DNA of 64,000 nt, from NCBI GenBank assembly GCA_030765065.1, contig CM060982.1:14753630-14817629 (forward strand), in the 5' to 3' direction. Both the position numbers and the translations under genes were made by a program. This stretch comes from Deroplatys truncata (lineage: Eukaryota > Arthropoda > Insecta > Mantodea > Mantidae). Positions 1 to 10,150 of the stretch are shown here, one piece after another (within the stretch, counting starts at the first letter, position 1; each line of letters starts with the position of its first letter). The notes under the pieces were generated by a model that saw only the letters and a list, made by a program, of their open reading frames with translations, did not search any database and was not told the DNA's origin.

Positions 1-540
1 TACTTTCATCCTTGCGGCGGAAGAACAGAAGATGTAAGACAGAGGCTGCAAGATCTTGTAAACGAACGGAGCAATACGCATATGACGAAATAGCTCAGTG
101 CTACCTGGTTTCCCCGGAATGTCGGAAAGAGAACTCGTCAAACACATAAAGGACGTTACACCGTTGCCAATAGAGCAAGTATTCCCTATAATCCCCAATC
201 AGTAGACGCACCAATTCAATTTGTGGGCAGGATAGAATCAGCGCACTACCTAGCAGGGAAGAGGGTTGGCCTGATTAGTGCACAGGTCACCTCCCCTAGC
301 GTGCAGGAATAGGACCTACAAAAACATATAGCAGACATGGCTGAAATGACGGAGGAATTAGCGAAACAGGTGCAAGTCTCAAAAGGAATTCCCATCCTCA
401 ATCCTCCAGCTCCAACGTCACCTGTTAGGAACCAAAAACCCCCGGCTAACTTTAATAGAAACGTATAGTCAGAGGACAGTCTCCACCAGACCTACTTCTG
501 GGTACTGTGAACGAGTAGGCCACGTCATTGGAAACCGCCA
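1..540 (+). pseudogene. Gag 3' remnant with degenerate CCHC zinc knuckle
   Basis: At 497-538 the frame reads SGYCERVGHVIGNR. This has the spacing of a retroviral CX2CX4HX4C zinc knuckle, with the first and last Cys replaced by Ser and Arg. Each replacement is explained by one base change (TGT to TCT, TGC to CGC). Upstream, a Glu/Arg/Gln-rich stretch (about 20-80) looks like the C-terminal part of a capsid domain, but it is interrupted by stops. The knuckle frame differs from the protease frame that follows, which could reflect a former gag-pol frameshift or simple decay. Confidence 0.6.
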
Positions 541-1079
541 AAAGGCGGAGGAGAAACGGAAATTTGACCCTCAGCCTCGAGACAATTACTCCCCTAAGAG
601 CCATAGAAGCTAATATATCAGACACTATTAATCCAGCAGACATACTGCAAACAAATGGAATAGTGAATGGAGAAACAAGAATCGATATTCTAATAGACAC
701 AGGAAGCTTAGTGAGCACTATCAATGACATCCTGGTAGGGATAAATAAGCAATTAGTCCCGAAGTTTAATTCTGAGAACGGCGAGCAACAATTTACATGC
801 GGTGCAGTAGCAAACTAACGCTTATTTTCGGGTGGTGTAGAATTTAAAGAACAGCTCTTTGTATTGAAACATTTTCCACAAAGTTTGTTAGGCATGAGCT
901 TTCTTCAGAAGTACAAAGTGGACATAGATCTGGGCAAAGTCGTAATAACGCTGACATTGCAAGATTCTAAGGAGGTCAGCATAACATGCCATGAAAGCCA
1001 AGAGTGCCCAATGCACAAATCACCATTGAAAATGACACGCAGGAATCGAAAATTGAGGCAACATGCGAACAAGACATAG
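528..1079 (+). pseudogene. Retroelement aspartic protease remnant
   Basis: The active-site motif DTGS is encoded at 696-707, preceded by hydrophobic ILI as in retroviral-type proteases. The conserved end of the fold, LLGMSFLQKY, lies at about 885-914. The two halves share a frame but are separated by a stop near 818. The protease would have cut the Gag-Pol polyprotein. The assignment is firm because both the DTG motif and the later G-(M/R)-(D/S)-F-L motif are present at normal spacing. Confidence 0.75.
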
Positions 1080-1659
1080 AGCTACCCTCATTCACCCCTA
1101 CGCAAGTAAATGTTAAGCTACCATTACTCCCCACGAATACACTATTACAGGAGCCGTGCATTAACATGATACAAACAAAATATATTAGCATTGTGCCAGG
1201 ACTATGTGATGATAACCAAAATCAGAAGGTCAAAGTTCAAAACAACACTGCCGCTTCACAGAGAATGTCTAAAGGTCCACCCTTGCACTCGTATACGAGG
1301 TTGCATTGGCACAAGTGGACGCCTTTACACGCGAAATTGCCAACCAAATAGATAATGAAGACGCAAAGTTTAACATTAACTCGTAACTAGAAAGGGAATG
1401 GCAAGAGCAATCACGGAGTTTACTCGACAGATATAGGATATTTCACGACTAGCCTACAGGAATTAGGAACTACAGTATAACATAATTCATAATGTAACTA
1501 ACAGATCCTACTCCAGTAACACAAACGTCATATAGGGTGCCCTATAAGCCGAGGGAAATGGTCAAATTGAGTAAATAAATAAAGAAACGCAAGATAATTA
1601 AGGATTCACAGAGCAGCTGGGCTTCCCAGTGATCCTAGTGAAATATCAATCAGTAGAAT

Positions 1660-2279
1660 ATCGCTTTTGTGTAGACTAGAGGAAGCTCAACGCACAGTTT
1701 CATCGGCGTACCCATTACCATGGCTAGACCACCTACTTAGCTATTTGGGAGGTTCAAATTATTATTGTACACTTCATTTACTCAGCGCATATTTTCAGGT
1801 ACCACTAGCACAGGATAGTAAGAAATATTCTTCGGTCATTACGTCAGATTGACAGTTCGAACTCGAAAACTTGAGCTTTGGCATATTTAATGCGTCCAGA
1901 GCATTCTCAGAGACTGGGAATAAATTATTAGACCTCCAATACAAAAAGCCTTCATATTCCTAGACAATATAATATTTTTGCGAGTGCATTTCAGGAGCTA
2001 TTGTCGAACCTGGAGGCAATATTAAAAAATTGGAGCACGCATTTAAACTCAAACCTCAAACATTTTCTTCCTGGAATGAGTAGGATAAACCTACTGGGGT
2101 ACGAAGTGTCAGCAGCAGGCATAGAACCCGGTATGGATAAGATTCAAGCAATTACGCAGTTAAGAACCCAATGGAATGATAAGGAAGTAAGACAGATATT
2201 AGGATTATTTTCCTTGTATAGGACGTTCATCAGTAATTTTGTAGCAGTCGCGGTGGCCAACAAGAAAAGGAGCAATTAA
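1660..2279 (+). pseudogene. Gypsy-type reverse transcriptase remnant
   Basis: YPLPWLDHLL (~1699-1728) and the palm segment with LSAYFQVPLA (~1780-1810) match Ty3/gypsy RT blocks. The catalytic YVDD box is present as FLDN (1957-1968), with the second Asp changed to Asn. The thumb/connection segment follows at 2001-2270, with LLGYEVSAAGIEPGMDKI and EVRQILGLFSLYRTFI. At least two frame changes and a stop at 1850 break it. No RNase H follows. Confidence 0.8.
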
Positions 2280-2384
2280 TCAGCGAGCAGTGGGCTACAG
2301 CGGGACTGCAGCTCATTAAGATCAGTTACCTGGGCGAGAGATTCTCAAAAGATATTTTAAGACACTTTCCAAAGTAAAAAAGGG

Positions 2385-3135
2385 CCATCGTTACATGGTG
2401 GCTGCTTGGGAGTCCCTGTTTAAATAGTTGAAACTCCGTGCAATCACGAAAGCTTCAATACAACACGTGGCTGAATTTATTTTGGACGAGTTATCTGCCG
2501 TCACGGCGCACCTAAGTATATGCTATTGGACGGAGGTTTAGTGTTTATCAGCGAGGTGAAGCTAATAGGGACAATCCCGACAACAGTCTATAGGCCGCAG
2601 AAAACAGTCTAAGAGAAAGAGCTAATAAAACCATCGCGCAAGTTATCAGCGACCATGTAAATTCACAACATACTGATTGGGATAGGAATTTACACGAAAT
2701 TCAGTTTGCAATCAACACTAGTACAGGAAAGCACAAATTTCACTCCTTTTAAACTCCTATATATGCGGAACCCTGTGTTGCACCCTGACGTACAGCTACA
2801 AAGCACAATTAAACATTTATTTTTGCAGCAAACAGGGATGCAATTGTGAAGGCAAGGGCTCTAGCATCTGAATATATAGCGAAGAGCCAGGAAAAAATAA
2901 ACGATTTTACGATAGAAAAAGCCGGCACATTGAATATGAGGTTGGCAACTTTGTAAAACCTTACACCCTAAGAGAAACGTAGGAAGAGCGACGAAGGCTT
3001 TCATGAATTATACAGGTCCGTACAAAATAGTCAAAAAACCAAGTTCCTTGAACTACGTGATAAGAAATTCAACAAAGCAGCAAAACGTCCACATAAGCAG
3101 AATTTCAACGATATTACGCGTAAGAAAGTAGAAAT
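2385..3135 (+). pseudogene. Retroviral-type integrase remnant (core and C-terminal region)
   Basis: The integrase core is recognisable from HVAEFILDEL (~2464-2493), a hydrophobic LLDGG-like strand, then DWDRNLHEIQFAINTSTG (~2672-2725) and FTPFKLL (~2739-2760). A C-terminal GPY-type segment, YTGPYKIVKK, sits at 3009-3038 and is followed by VHISRI. The N-terminal zinc-binding HHCC domain is absent, and the first catalytic Asp cannot be found where expected. Stops and frameshifts make it non-functional. Confidence 0.75.
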
Positions 3136-4172
3136 TAGAAACGGTTGCTAAAACACATCGCAAATGCAAGCTTGATAGAGAATGCTATGAGATTGCCACA
3201 CTCACGCAAGAAAAAAGGACATTGCTGATGTTGCAGTTTTCAATACACATACTAGCGAAAGTGTTTCCACACACACACTCCAAAATGCTTGTCTTCCACA
3301 CCCTAGCAAGAATAAAAGATCGTGATAAAAGAAAAGAAGGAAACTAAAAGGAAATAAGAAAAAGAGTAAATATTTTAAGCTTAATATTTTCATAATATTT
3401 GTCAAATACCAGAAAATAGCTTAAGTGATTTGTCATAATAGAATGCATTATATGTTTGCACCTCCAGCGTAATTTAGGTTTTTGTAGAACATATGGTAAT
3501 CGACGCGACCCAACTATTGTTTTTAGAGGTATAATAGGGAAAATATCGTAAGTGATGTACAGTAAGTAACCCGAAAACGCGATCCTAGTGGTTCTTGACA
3601 TCTTTAAGACACCAAATGTTCAGATTTAAGGATTTGAACGAAGTATATTGTTGTCCCAGAAGCTAAGTTCGGGAACACAATTTTGTGACAAGTTGATTTT
3701 GAGAACGTTCATGGTGTTCGCCTCAAGAAATATGCGTACATGAGCTATGGGAGCTTTATGAGTGTCTCATACCTTCCACAGTAGGATAAATACTGAAAAT
3801 TCTAATGGAGCATCTTAGCGTTGTTTCGAAAACGATTCATGACAAATATTATGTGAGTTGGAGCTAATTTCTCCAAAGTACAACTTTGCATGAGGCAAGT
3901 ATACATAAAGCTTTCACAGCAGGAAAACAGGACACGCAGAGTTAGAAGCGATTAAGGGTGATAAATGCAGATAGTTAAATAAATGTTTAAGAAATAAATA
4001 TTAAATGTAGCGTGGCAAGCAAGCGATAAGCAACAGCGTAACGTTATAGAAGTAGTTTCACGAAAAATGAAAAATTAAAATATACGGATGAATCAACTTG
4101 CAAAGATAAATTTTGAGCAGCACTTAGTTACTAGAAATCCCGCATTTTAGTTTAGCATAGACTCCAACTATA

Positions 4173-4511
4173 ATGACGATGCACACGATACGGCAAGAAA
4201 GCCCTTTAACTTCACCTATGATAATAGCACTGTACGCATGGACAGCCCTGCTAACCCTGCTGGTAGCAGCTATGGTGATACGGACAGCGGAACTAATAAT
4301 AGCAGCTAACATTCCGGATGCGAAGGCGAGTGCCACTATACAAGATGAAGTTTTCGAAATTATTGAGCTTTTGTTCTTAATGTTATATTTGATAGTGATG
4401 GCCGCGGTAGGATATAAACTTCTAAGAAACTTTTGCCGCAAATATCCAAGTATAAACGAAAAGGCCACTACAGAAACACAAGACTCTATGCACCGACAAG
4501 TCGAGTTTTGA
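4173..4511 (+). CDS. Uncharacterised two-helix membrane protein frame in the retroelement
   Basis: This intact 112-codon frame has two strongly hydrophobic segments, at roughly residues 16-45 and 66-85, followed by a basic tail (RNFCRKYP). It lies where an env gene would end, between integrase and 3' LTR. It could be the membrane-anchoring end of a decayed envelope or a separate small membrane protein. No envelope signature was found upstream. An overlapping open frame on the opposite strand (4124-4468) mirrors this one and is treated as a shadow. Confidence 0.4.
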   Translation: MTMHTIRQESPLTSPMIIALYAWTALLTLLVAAMVIRTAELIIAANIPDAKASATIQDEVFEIIELLFLMLYLIVMAAVGYKLLRNFCRKYPSINEKATTETQDSMHRQVEF

Positions 4512-4759
4512 CTTCAGCAACGTGAACGTATTCGATGTCGGATGTTAAACTCATGAAAACGCAAAAGGAACGGGAAGCGCGGTTTATATATGTAAATATA
4601 ATTAAAGTAAGTAGAGATAAGAAAGAAGATCCACAAGGAGTAATCATAGGTAATCGGCGAAGATGCACAGAAGCCCTTATAAAATCGTTACAAGGGTAAT
4701 ACTTCACACACGCGATGTTACGTGAATAAAAATAAAACGTTTTAACGAGCAGAGTGATA

Positions 4760-5785
4760 TAGATCTCACCGCTATGGACGTTAAAATCACAATGCAAATA
4801 CAGAGATTGGCAGCTGAGAGGATACGTAGACAATGTCCAACAAGATGCTGACACAGCATTTCTCACAACCGGCAAGAAATTAACTTTGGACAGAAGCAGT
4901 GGCGGGTCATATAGGTGAGACCGTGAATGTAAAGGAGACGCGGGAACGATTAAAATAGAGAAGATTAAGAGTCAATATAATTTTAACAAAACGGAAAGCA
5001 GAGGAAACACTGGGCCCCCTGATACTAATTTTAGTATTCAAATAAATATGAGTAAGGTATTAACCACCAGTAATCTAGCATGCAATAACTCTAGCGCGTA
5101 AATATATTCTTTTTGTTGTATGTGGGTCCTCATGGTATATTTAAGCCTGTTTATAGATATAGCAGTCCAAAATGCAGTTGCCGGGACAGGAGGATATTCG
5201 AAACAGCATGAAATAGAAGCACAGGAATTAATGGCCAGGGTAATACTCCTCGGTCGAAAACTAGAACGTTCGGATCATTTCGAGTGTTAGTAACCCCCTA
5301 GTGGGAAAGTAATATAAAATAATTTACTTGCTCATAAGGATTATAAAACTAAGCTTGTTGGGTGGGCCCACCATAGATAAGGAGGAAACAAGGGAATAGT
5401 TATAAGAATTTGTATACTTCAAAAGGTTACTAACAGTGCAATTAGCTGGTTACAGAATCCCGCAGAGAACGCACCGCTCAACATTCCAGCCAGAAGGAGA
5501 AGGAAGACAGGAATAAATCGCGCGGGAAATCAAGACCGTCCAAACCAAGTAGCAGGGCACTGATAAATTATACGAAAAGAAGCGGAAAGGAAGAGAAGAA
5601 TCAGATGCAAAGCACCACACCATAATACAAAAGAAACCATTAAATTGTACAGATACAGACCATCAAATAATTGTAAAATAAAAAGGAGGATTTGTATCCT
5701 TAAAATAGTGCGAGCGGAACTTAGCAGCATTGCATCGTACATGGAGAGTAAAGTTCTTTTCTTTTTGGTTTGTTTTTTGTTTTAG
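4760..5785 (+). pseudogene. Decayed frame of a possible membrane glycoprotein in the env position
   Basis: One reading frame (codon at 4895-4897, all in register) looks coding over most of this span. It is broken only by scattered stops at about 4913, 5099, 5288, several in 5291-5390, and 5561. It includes a hydrophilic part with an NNSS glycosylation-type site (~5080), a hydrophobic stretch (~5100-5165) and an amphipathic tail. After 5456 comes a very basic part starting ARRRRKTG (~5489-5512) and ending in a hydrophobic segment (~5750-5780). It may be an envelope or accessory gene of the retroelement. No family was recognised. Confidence 0.3.
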
Positions 5786-6472
5786 CCTTCTTCAAAATTC
5801 GGAGATAGGCAGAGTATCGGCAGGGGTGCTCATTTCTTTTGTTTTTGCTCGGAATTTACTTTTCCCTCCGCTGGGAGGCACTCATCCCGGAAAAATTAAA
5901 ACCCCATAATCCCTGCTACCTTTCCGAAATAAAATCCATCTGCGCGCCGACAAATGGCGAAATCAAGACGACATACACCGCGTTTTAAGAAGAAAAGGAA
6001 TCCATGTAGAAACGAAGGTAGGAATTACCCAAGCATTATCATTGATTGCTAACGGCGTTCTTCCCTTCGTACAAGATAAATAAAGATCATTGAACCGCGT
6101 CAGGAGTAACAATGAAAATACCTGCCAGTGAGAACGACCCAGTCAACAAGAAAGTCCAGAGTCATGCTGACAGCGCATAGTACAGCTTCGAACATAGAAT
6201 ATAAAACAAGGAAGATCGAGAGACGTGCAATGGGCCAGAACTTTGCAGCCAAACGTGCTCATATGATTTCTCTAGCTCTAAAAATGGTCTTCCATTATTT
6301 CCGAGGCTTGGATAGCGGAGTAGGTGTTTCGGTACTAGCGGACCAAAGTTGTAGTGGTCGGTCTTTGTTGGTTTTTTTCTCTATGAAGACAACCCTAATA
6401 CTCCCTAAGATGAAGAGCTTTGTGCCTGCCACGTCTTAATTTGGGGTCAAAATTTGTCTGCCTCGGGGGTAA

Positions 6473-7009
6473 TGTAGCGAGGTTCGAACAGAGTATGCAG
6501 AATACGTTAGTATTGGCAATAGGTGATAAAATGTTGAAACCTTAAAGATACGCCTTTGTAGGACACGGACTATTCTGTCAGCGAAAAGACGTTTATTGAC
6601 TGCGAATCAAGGTCATCGGGGTCTCCCGTCGGAGTCAACAGCGAGGCTCTAAGCAACAAAGTTTGCTTCACACCTCTAACATAATTAAGTTAATTGCTTG
6701 TGAGTGTATACATCCAGTCTAAGCTACGTAGAGGTAAGATGCACTAAGGTTGAGTTCCCGCTCGCACTGGCCGTCTGGCTATCCGACACTCTAGACCTTC
6801 CTCCTAACTACAACCATGTACATTAAGCATGAATACAACGCTTAGTTTTTATATGCCACTCTTGGGCCTTTTTATTTGTCGCCTTGCCCTATAACGTACC
6901 CGCCTACGCCCTACTACCCCCGGTACCGATCCGCCCTTCCTGTCTGAGCCTACAACTTCCGTGTATAAGCAAATCTCTCCGGATTAGCAACCCAGATAGG
7001 GGTGCTACA
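6473..7009 (+). repeat. 3' long terminal repeat of the gypsy-like element
   Basis: The 537-bp segment begins TGTAGC and ends GCTACA, a perfect 6-bp terminal inverted repeat of the TG...CA type. A purine-rich run GGGGGTAA (6465-6472) lies directly in front, as expected for the polypurine tract. Distance and orientation fit the upstream pol domains. The partner 5' LTR is outside the window, so the assignment rests on the termini and position. Confidence 0.65.
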
Positions 7010-7119
7010 ACATTAGAACCATATTTAGAATGTTAGAACCATTTTGAGAAAAAAAAGAGGTTTGTGTAAAGGTTAGTTTATTGTGAGGGAATTTTCCTTA
7101 CAATCTTCGCGTAATATAC

Positions 7120-7420
7120 TTAAACAGTGGCTGATTTAAATGTTATGGCGTTCACAGACAGGCTCACAATTTGATCCACACACTTCTTTAAGTTCAATGA
7201 ATCTCAAAATGCGTATTTCCGGTGAAACCTCGATATCGAACTTTTTTGAGTGGAATACGATAAAAACTTCCTCTACCCACTATTGGTAAGCGATAAAGAA
7301 CATAAAAATTACTTATTTGGGATTCAGCGAGCCTCAACATTTCTATTTGCAGTAAAATCTCGATGTCCAGTTTTTGCTTACGTAGTTCTTCCTCTACCTT
7401 ATAGGCAAAGAAATGCAAAC
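7120..7420 (-). repeat. Two fragments of the 885-bp interspersed family
   Basis: About 7145-7275 and 7315-7415 each contain the block running from TTCACAGAC through the TATTTCCGGTGAAA-like motif to CTTCCTCTACC. This is the reverse complement of the first ~150 bases of the complete copy at 15167-16051. The second block is more diverged. The central and distal parts are missing. Confidence 0.6.
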
Positions 7421-7600
7421 TATATTATTGTGTATGAGTAGTGTAAGGCAATGCAATATCATGAAAATTAAAAACCACTGCGTTACTCTTTACTAAACCA
7501 CGTTTCCTTTAACATTATTCTTCAAATGTGTTGGACTATGGGTATAGGTGTAAGTTATACAACGGAAGGAGACTCCTCGCGCACTGCAATCTCATAGATC
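7421..7600. other. No recognisable feature
   Basis: AT-rich sequence between repeat fragments. Nothing coding or repetitive was recognised. Confidence 0.5.
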
Positions 7601-8047
7601 TATTGTGGCTAACGACGCCCAAGAGGGAGGGATGAAGTGAAGGAACCACAGAAGACTACCGGCTTTGGGCACACAGACTACAGAGACACGCGGAAATCCC
7701 TAACAGTTCCAGGCTCGAAGATCCGTCCCACTGCTGGAGCTGCCATGAGAGCGGTGAACGACGCATTGACCAAGTGGCCTTCCAGTGTACACGGTGAGTA
7801 TCCTTCCTTTGACCAAGCATTCGTGCTATCTGTCCGCACCGCCATAAGCACGAAATCTACAAGCACAAATGAGAAGGAAAGGGAATGAAAGAGAAAGGAA
7901 ATCGTGGTAGATGAGGAACCTCCCTAGCATTCACCTACCCATCAGGGAAAACAACGAAAACCCCAAGGTCAGAATGGGCGGTGGACGGGAACCGAACCTC
8001 CCGTATGTGTGCCTCACACTTACTGCGGAGCTATCTCGCTCCATATA
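7600..8047 (-). mobile_element. tRNA-derived SINE, family A copy 1
   Basis: On the minus strand a tRNA-like head (TAGCTCCGCAGTAAG box A-like, GGTTCGGTTCCCG box B, ~7985-8045) is followed by a GC-rich body. The body includes CACCGCCCATTCTG and a GAATGCT..GAGGTTCCTCATCTACCACGA block shared with 42050-42630. A short (AT)n run at 8042-8056 abuts the head end. Open frames inside it are chance products of the GC-rich body. Confidence 0.6.
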
Positions 8048-8794
8048 TATATATATCGGGTTAAATATTGAAGGCTATGCGTAATGTATCTCATCATCCA
8101 TGTCCATTTCATTAGCTTCAAATGTGCTCATGGTTTACTTAGATCCAAACGCAAACTCTCTCCTGATTATCGCGCGGTATATCACAATGTCTTTGCGCTT
8201 GTTCTATGAAAACCGTAGTAAGAGATGTGTGAGATATATTGGAATAACCAAGGTTCTAAATAGGTTTACTGCGGGTAGAATTAAAGAAATACTGATAGTT
8301 TTGAGATCTGCAGAATCTTCTCCAAAAGAAAAGAAGAAGATTAGTGTTTGAGAGCTTATGCATCATGTCTGTGAACAACATAGGTCAGAAAATAGAAACA
8401 CACAGGTATCAAATTTCGTATTTAAGATTGGCTTAAATACTACAGTCGAGCACTTTCTGGTGATAAGAATTTCAGGAATTCATCCGTATGCACATCTGTC
8501 ATTCGTTTGTTTATTGCATCACAGACATACAACATATCTGCAACGCATAGTATGCTGTACAAGACCACAAACTGTAGTTTTCCAAGGGAAGAAGCACCTT
8601 CCAGAAATGAATGTTTGAGTAACACGGGACAAAAATTTACTCAAAATACATTTGGCTTCATGAAGTTTTTGCTTTCCACTAGCTATCGGCAAAAGATGGG
8701 TGCACTCATTGCGCCCGATGGCTTGCCTGCGCATGAGCAAATTACTGTGCAGTCCAAGAATTCACATACGGCCGATTCCCATGGCTGTGCTCTC

Positions 8795-9045
8795 AAAGTC
8801 ATTTCGCTTTGGTACTCCGTGTAGCAGAGGACTTTGGGTTCGAGTCCCTTCTTGGGAGATGAGCATATGTGAGTGTATGTGTCCATGTATTTCTAGCAAT
8901 GCGTATTTGTGAGAACATGGAAATAGAAATCAGCAATACAGAGCAAATAAAAATGAAATATAGCAAACTACAGTTTATTTTAAAGTAAATAAAAAAATAA
9001 AAACATCGCAGCGGTGTCACCTTATCCATTGGCACCAGATCTTAC
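8795..9045 (+). mobile_element. tRNA-related SINE-like unit
   Basis: A Pol III box B, GGGTTCGAGTCCC, lies at 8837-8849 within a tRNA-like head (~8795-8860). It is followed by an unrelated body and an A-rich end (AAATAAAAAAATAAAAAC, ~8985-9004). No full cloverleaf with paired acceptor arms can be drawn, so a functional tRNA is unlikely. Confidence 0.5.
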
Positions 9046-9165
9046 GCTGTTTAACTCCCTGAAGTTCTCTTGACAAACACACGTCTGCCACTATATCTGA
9101 AGCCTTATCAAACTTGAATGCCGTACATTGCACATACGTGCATATCCGGACATTTGCTCACTCTA

Positions 9166-9190
9166 CAAATATTATTATTATTATTATTTT
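9166..9190. repeat. (ATT)n microsatellite
   Basis: About seven ATT units in a row. Confidence 0.8.
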
Positions 9191-9325
9191 GCAGTACTGC
9201 AGCATATACATGAGCGTTTCCGGTGTTATTTTTAACCAACTGGATGTACCATATAAGCAAATTAGCATGCGTTGCTCTGGTATTCATTCATTATCTGTTT
9301 ACCCTCCTCTTATGTAGGACTTACA

Positions 9326-9637
9326 CCCCCCGGGATTTACAAGCGGGTGCCTGGGGTCAGAGGCCCGTCGAGGAGCAGACACTCATGGATCAGACAGAGC
9401 ATCCAGGATGGGTGATCAGCCCGATGCCTGGTATGGGATGAAGGAAGTAGATGAAGCGAAATGTAGGTGAAGATGATGATGGAGCAGTTGATGGAAACCG
9501 GAGAACCCGGAGAAAACCCGCCCAGACGCCGCTTCGTCCACCACAAATCCCACATGCAGGTCCCTGGGATTGAACCCGGTCCGCCTCGGTGGGAGGCGAG
9601 CGGTCTAACCACTCGGCCACGGCGCCGCCCCGTTGCT
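9326..9637 (-). mobile_element. tRNA-derived SINE, family B
   Basis: Read on the minus strand, the head contains GTGGCCGAGTGGTTAGACCG (box A) and GGGTTCAATCCC (box B, ~9566-9578), as in Ser/Leu-type tRNAs. A GC-rich body follows (CGGGTTTTCTCCGGGTTCTCCGG) and then a GAT/GAA-rich tail. No acceptor-stem partner sits after box B, so this is a SINE head rather than a tRNA gene. Confidence 0.7.
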
Positions 9638-9971
9638 CTGGTATAAATTTCATTACTCGGAAGATGCAGGGGAAGGATAGTTCTTATGCCTTTTTCCTTG
9701 TTTTCTTTTCATAAACTTAAAATAGTAAATGCCTTTTAATCCCTTGTATTTATATATAGTACCTAAGAATGAAGTATAGTTCACAAGCGTGTTACTGACA
9801 GTTCAATGCACTATCTCTTGATATTTAATAAAAGTCATTAGCAATACTTTTCAAAATTTTAATTTGCAGAACTTCCGCCTAATAAAGCACAGGTTAGTTC
9901 GCAGACACAATTTATGTAATGTAACCTTAAAACATAAACATGACGTTTTTATCCACCACGCCTTTACTTAT

Positions 9972-10150
9972 ACTGACAAGGGTGGTCGAGTCGCTAAGGC
10001 ACCGACTCTGAACCGATTTGCGATTCAAATTCCGCCAGGATCTCTTCTTTTTTTGCCAGAGGTTTTCCTCAGATTTTCCTCAGTCTTCATAACTGGCAAA
10101 TGCCGGGGAGGTACTCTAAACTTAGACGTGGGCCGTTTCTTACTCAATTA
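9972..10150 (+). mobile_element. tRNA-derived SINE, family C copy 1
   Basis: The tRNA-like head has GGTCGAGTCGCTAAGG (box A) and GCGATTCAAATTCC (box B). It is followed by the diagnostic body CCAGAGGTTTTCCTCAGATTT and CAGTCTTCATAACTGGCAAATG. The same body occurs in reverse at 21985-22130 and 53375-53520. Confidence 0.7.

Larger units (their letters stand above)
1..7009 (+). mobile_element. Decayed gypsy/errantivirus-like LTR retroelement, 5' part outside window
   Basis: The domains occur in Ty3/gypsy order: gag zinc knuckle (~497-538), aspartic protease (~660-950), reverse transcriptase (~1690-2270), integrase core (~2385-2800), integrase C-terminal GPY-type region (~2990-3135), then about 3.3 kb with membrane-protein-like frames, and a 3' LTR (6473-7009). 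Every domain is broken by stops or frameshifts, so the element is dead. Only about 100 bases separate the end of RT from the start of the integrase core. RNase H and the integrase HHCC domain are therefore missing. The 5' LTR and most of gag lie left of the window. An envelope-type third gene would make it an errantivirus, but that is not proven. It lies upstream of the protease promoter. Confidence 0.85.

Noticed and set aside
4124-4468. 114-codon minus-strand hydrophobic frame
   Set aside because: Antisense shadow of the plus-strand two-helix frame at 4173-4511.
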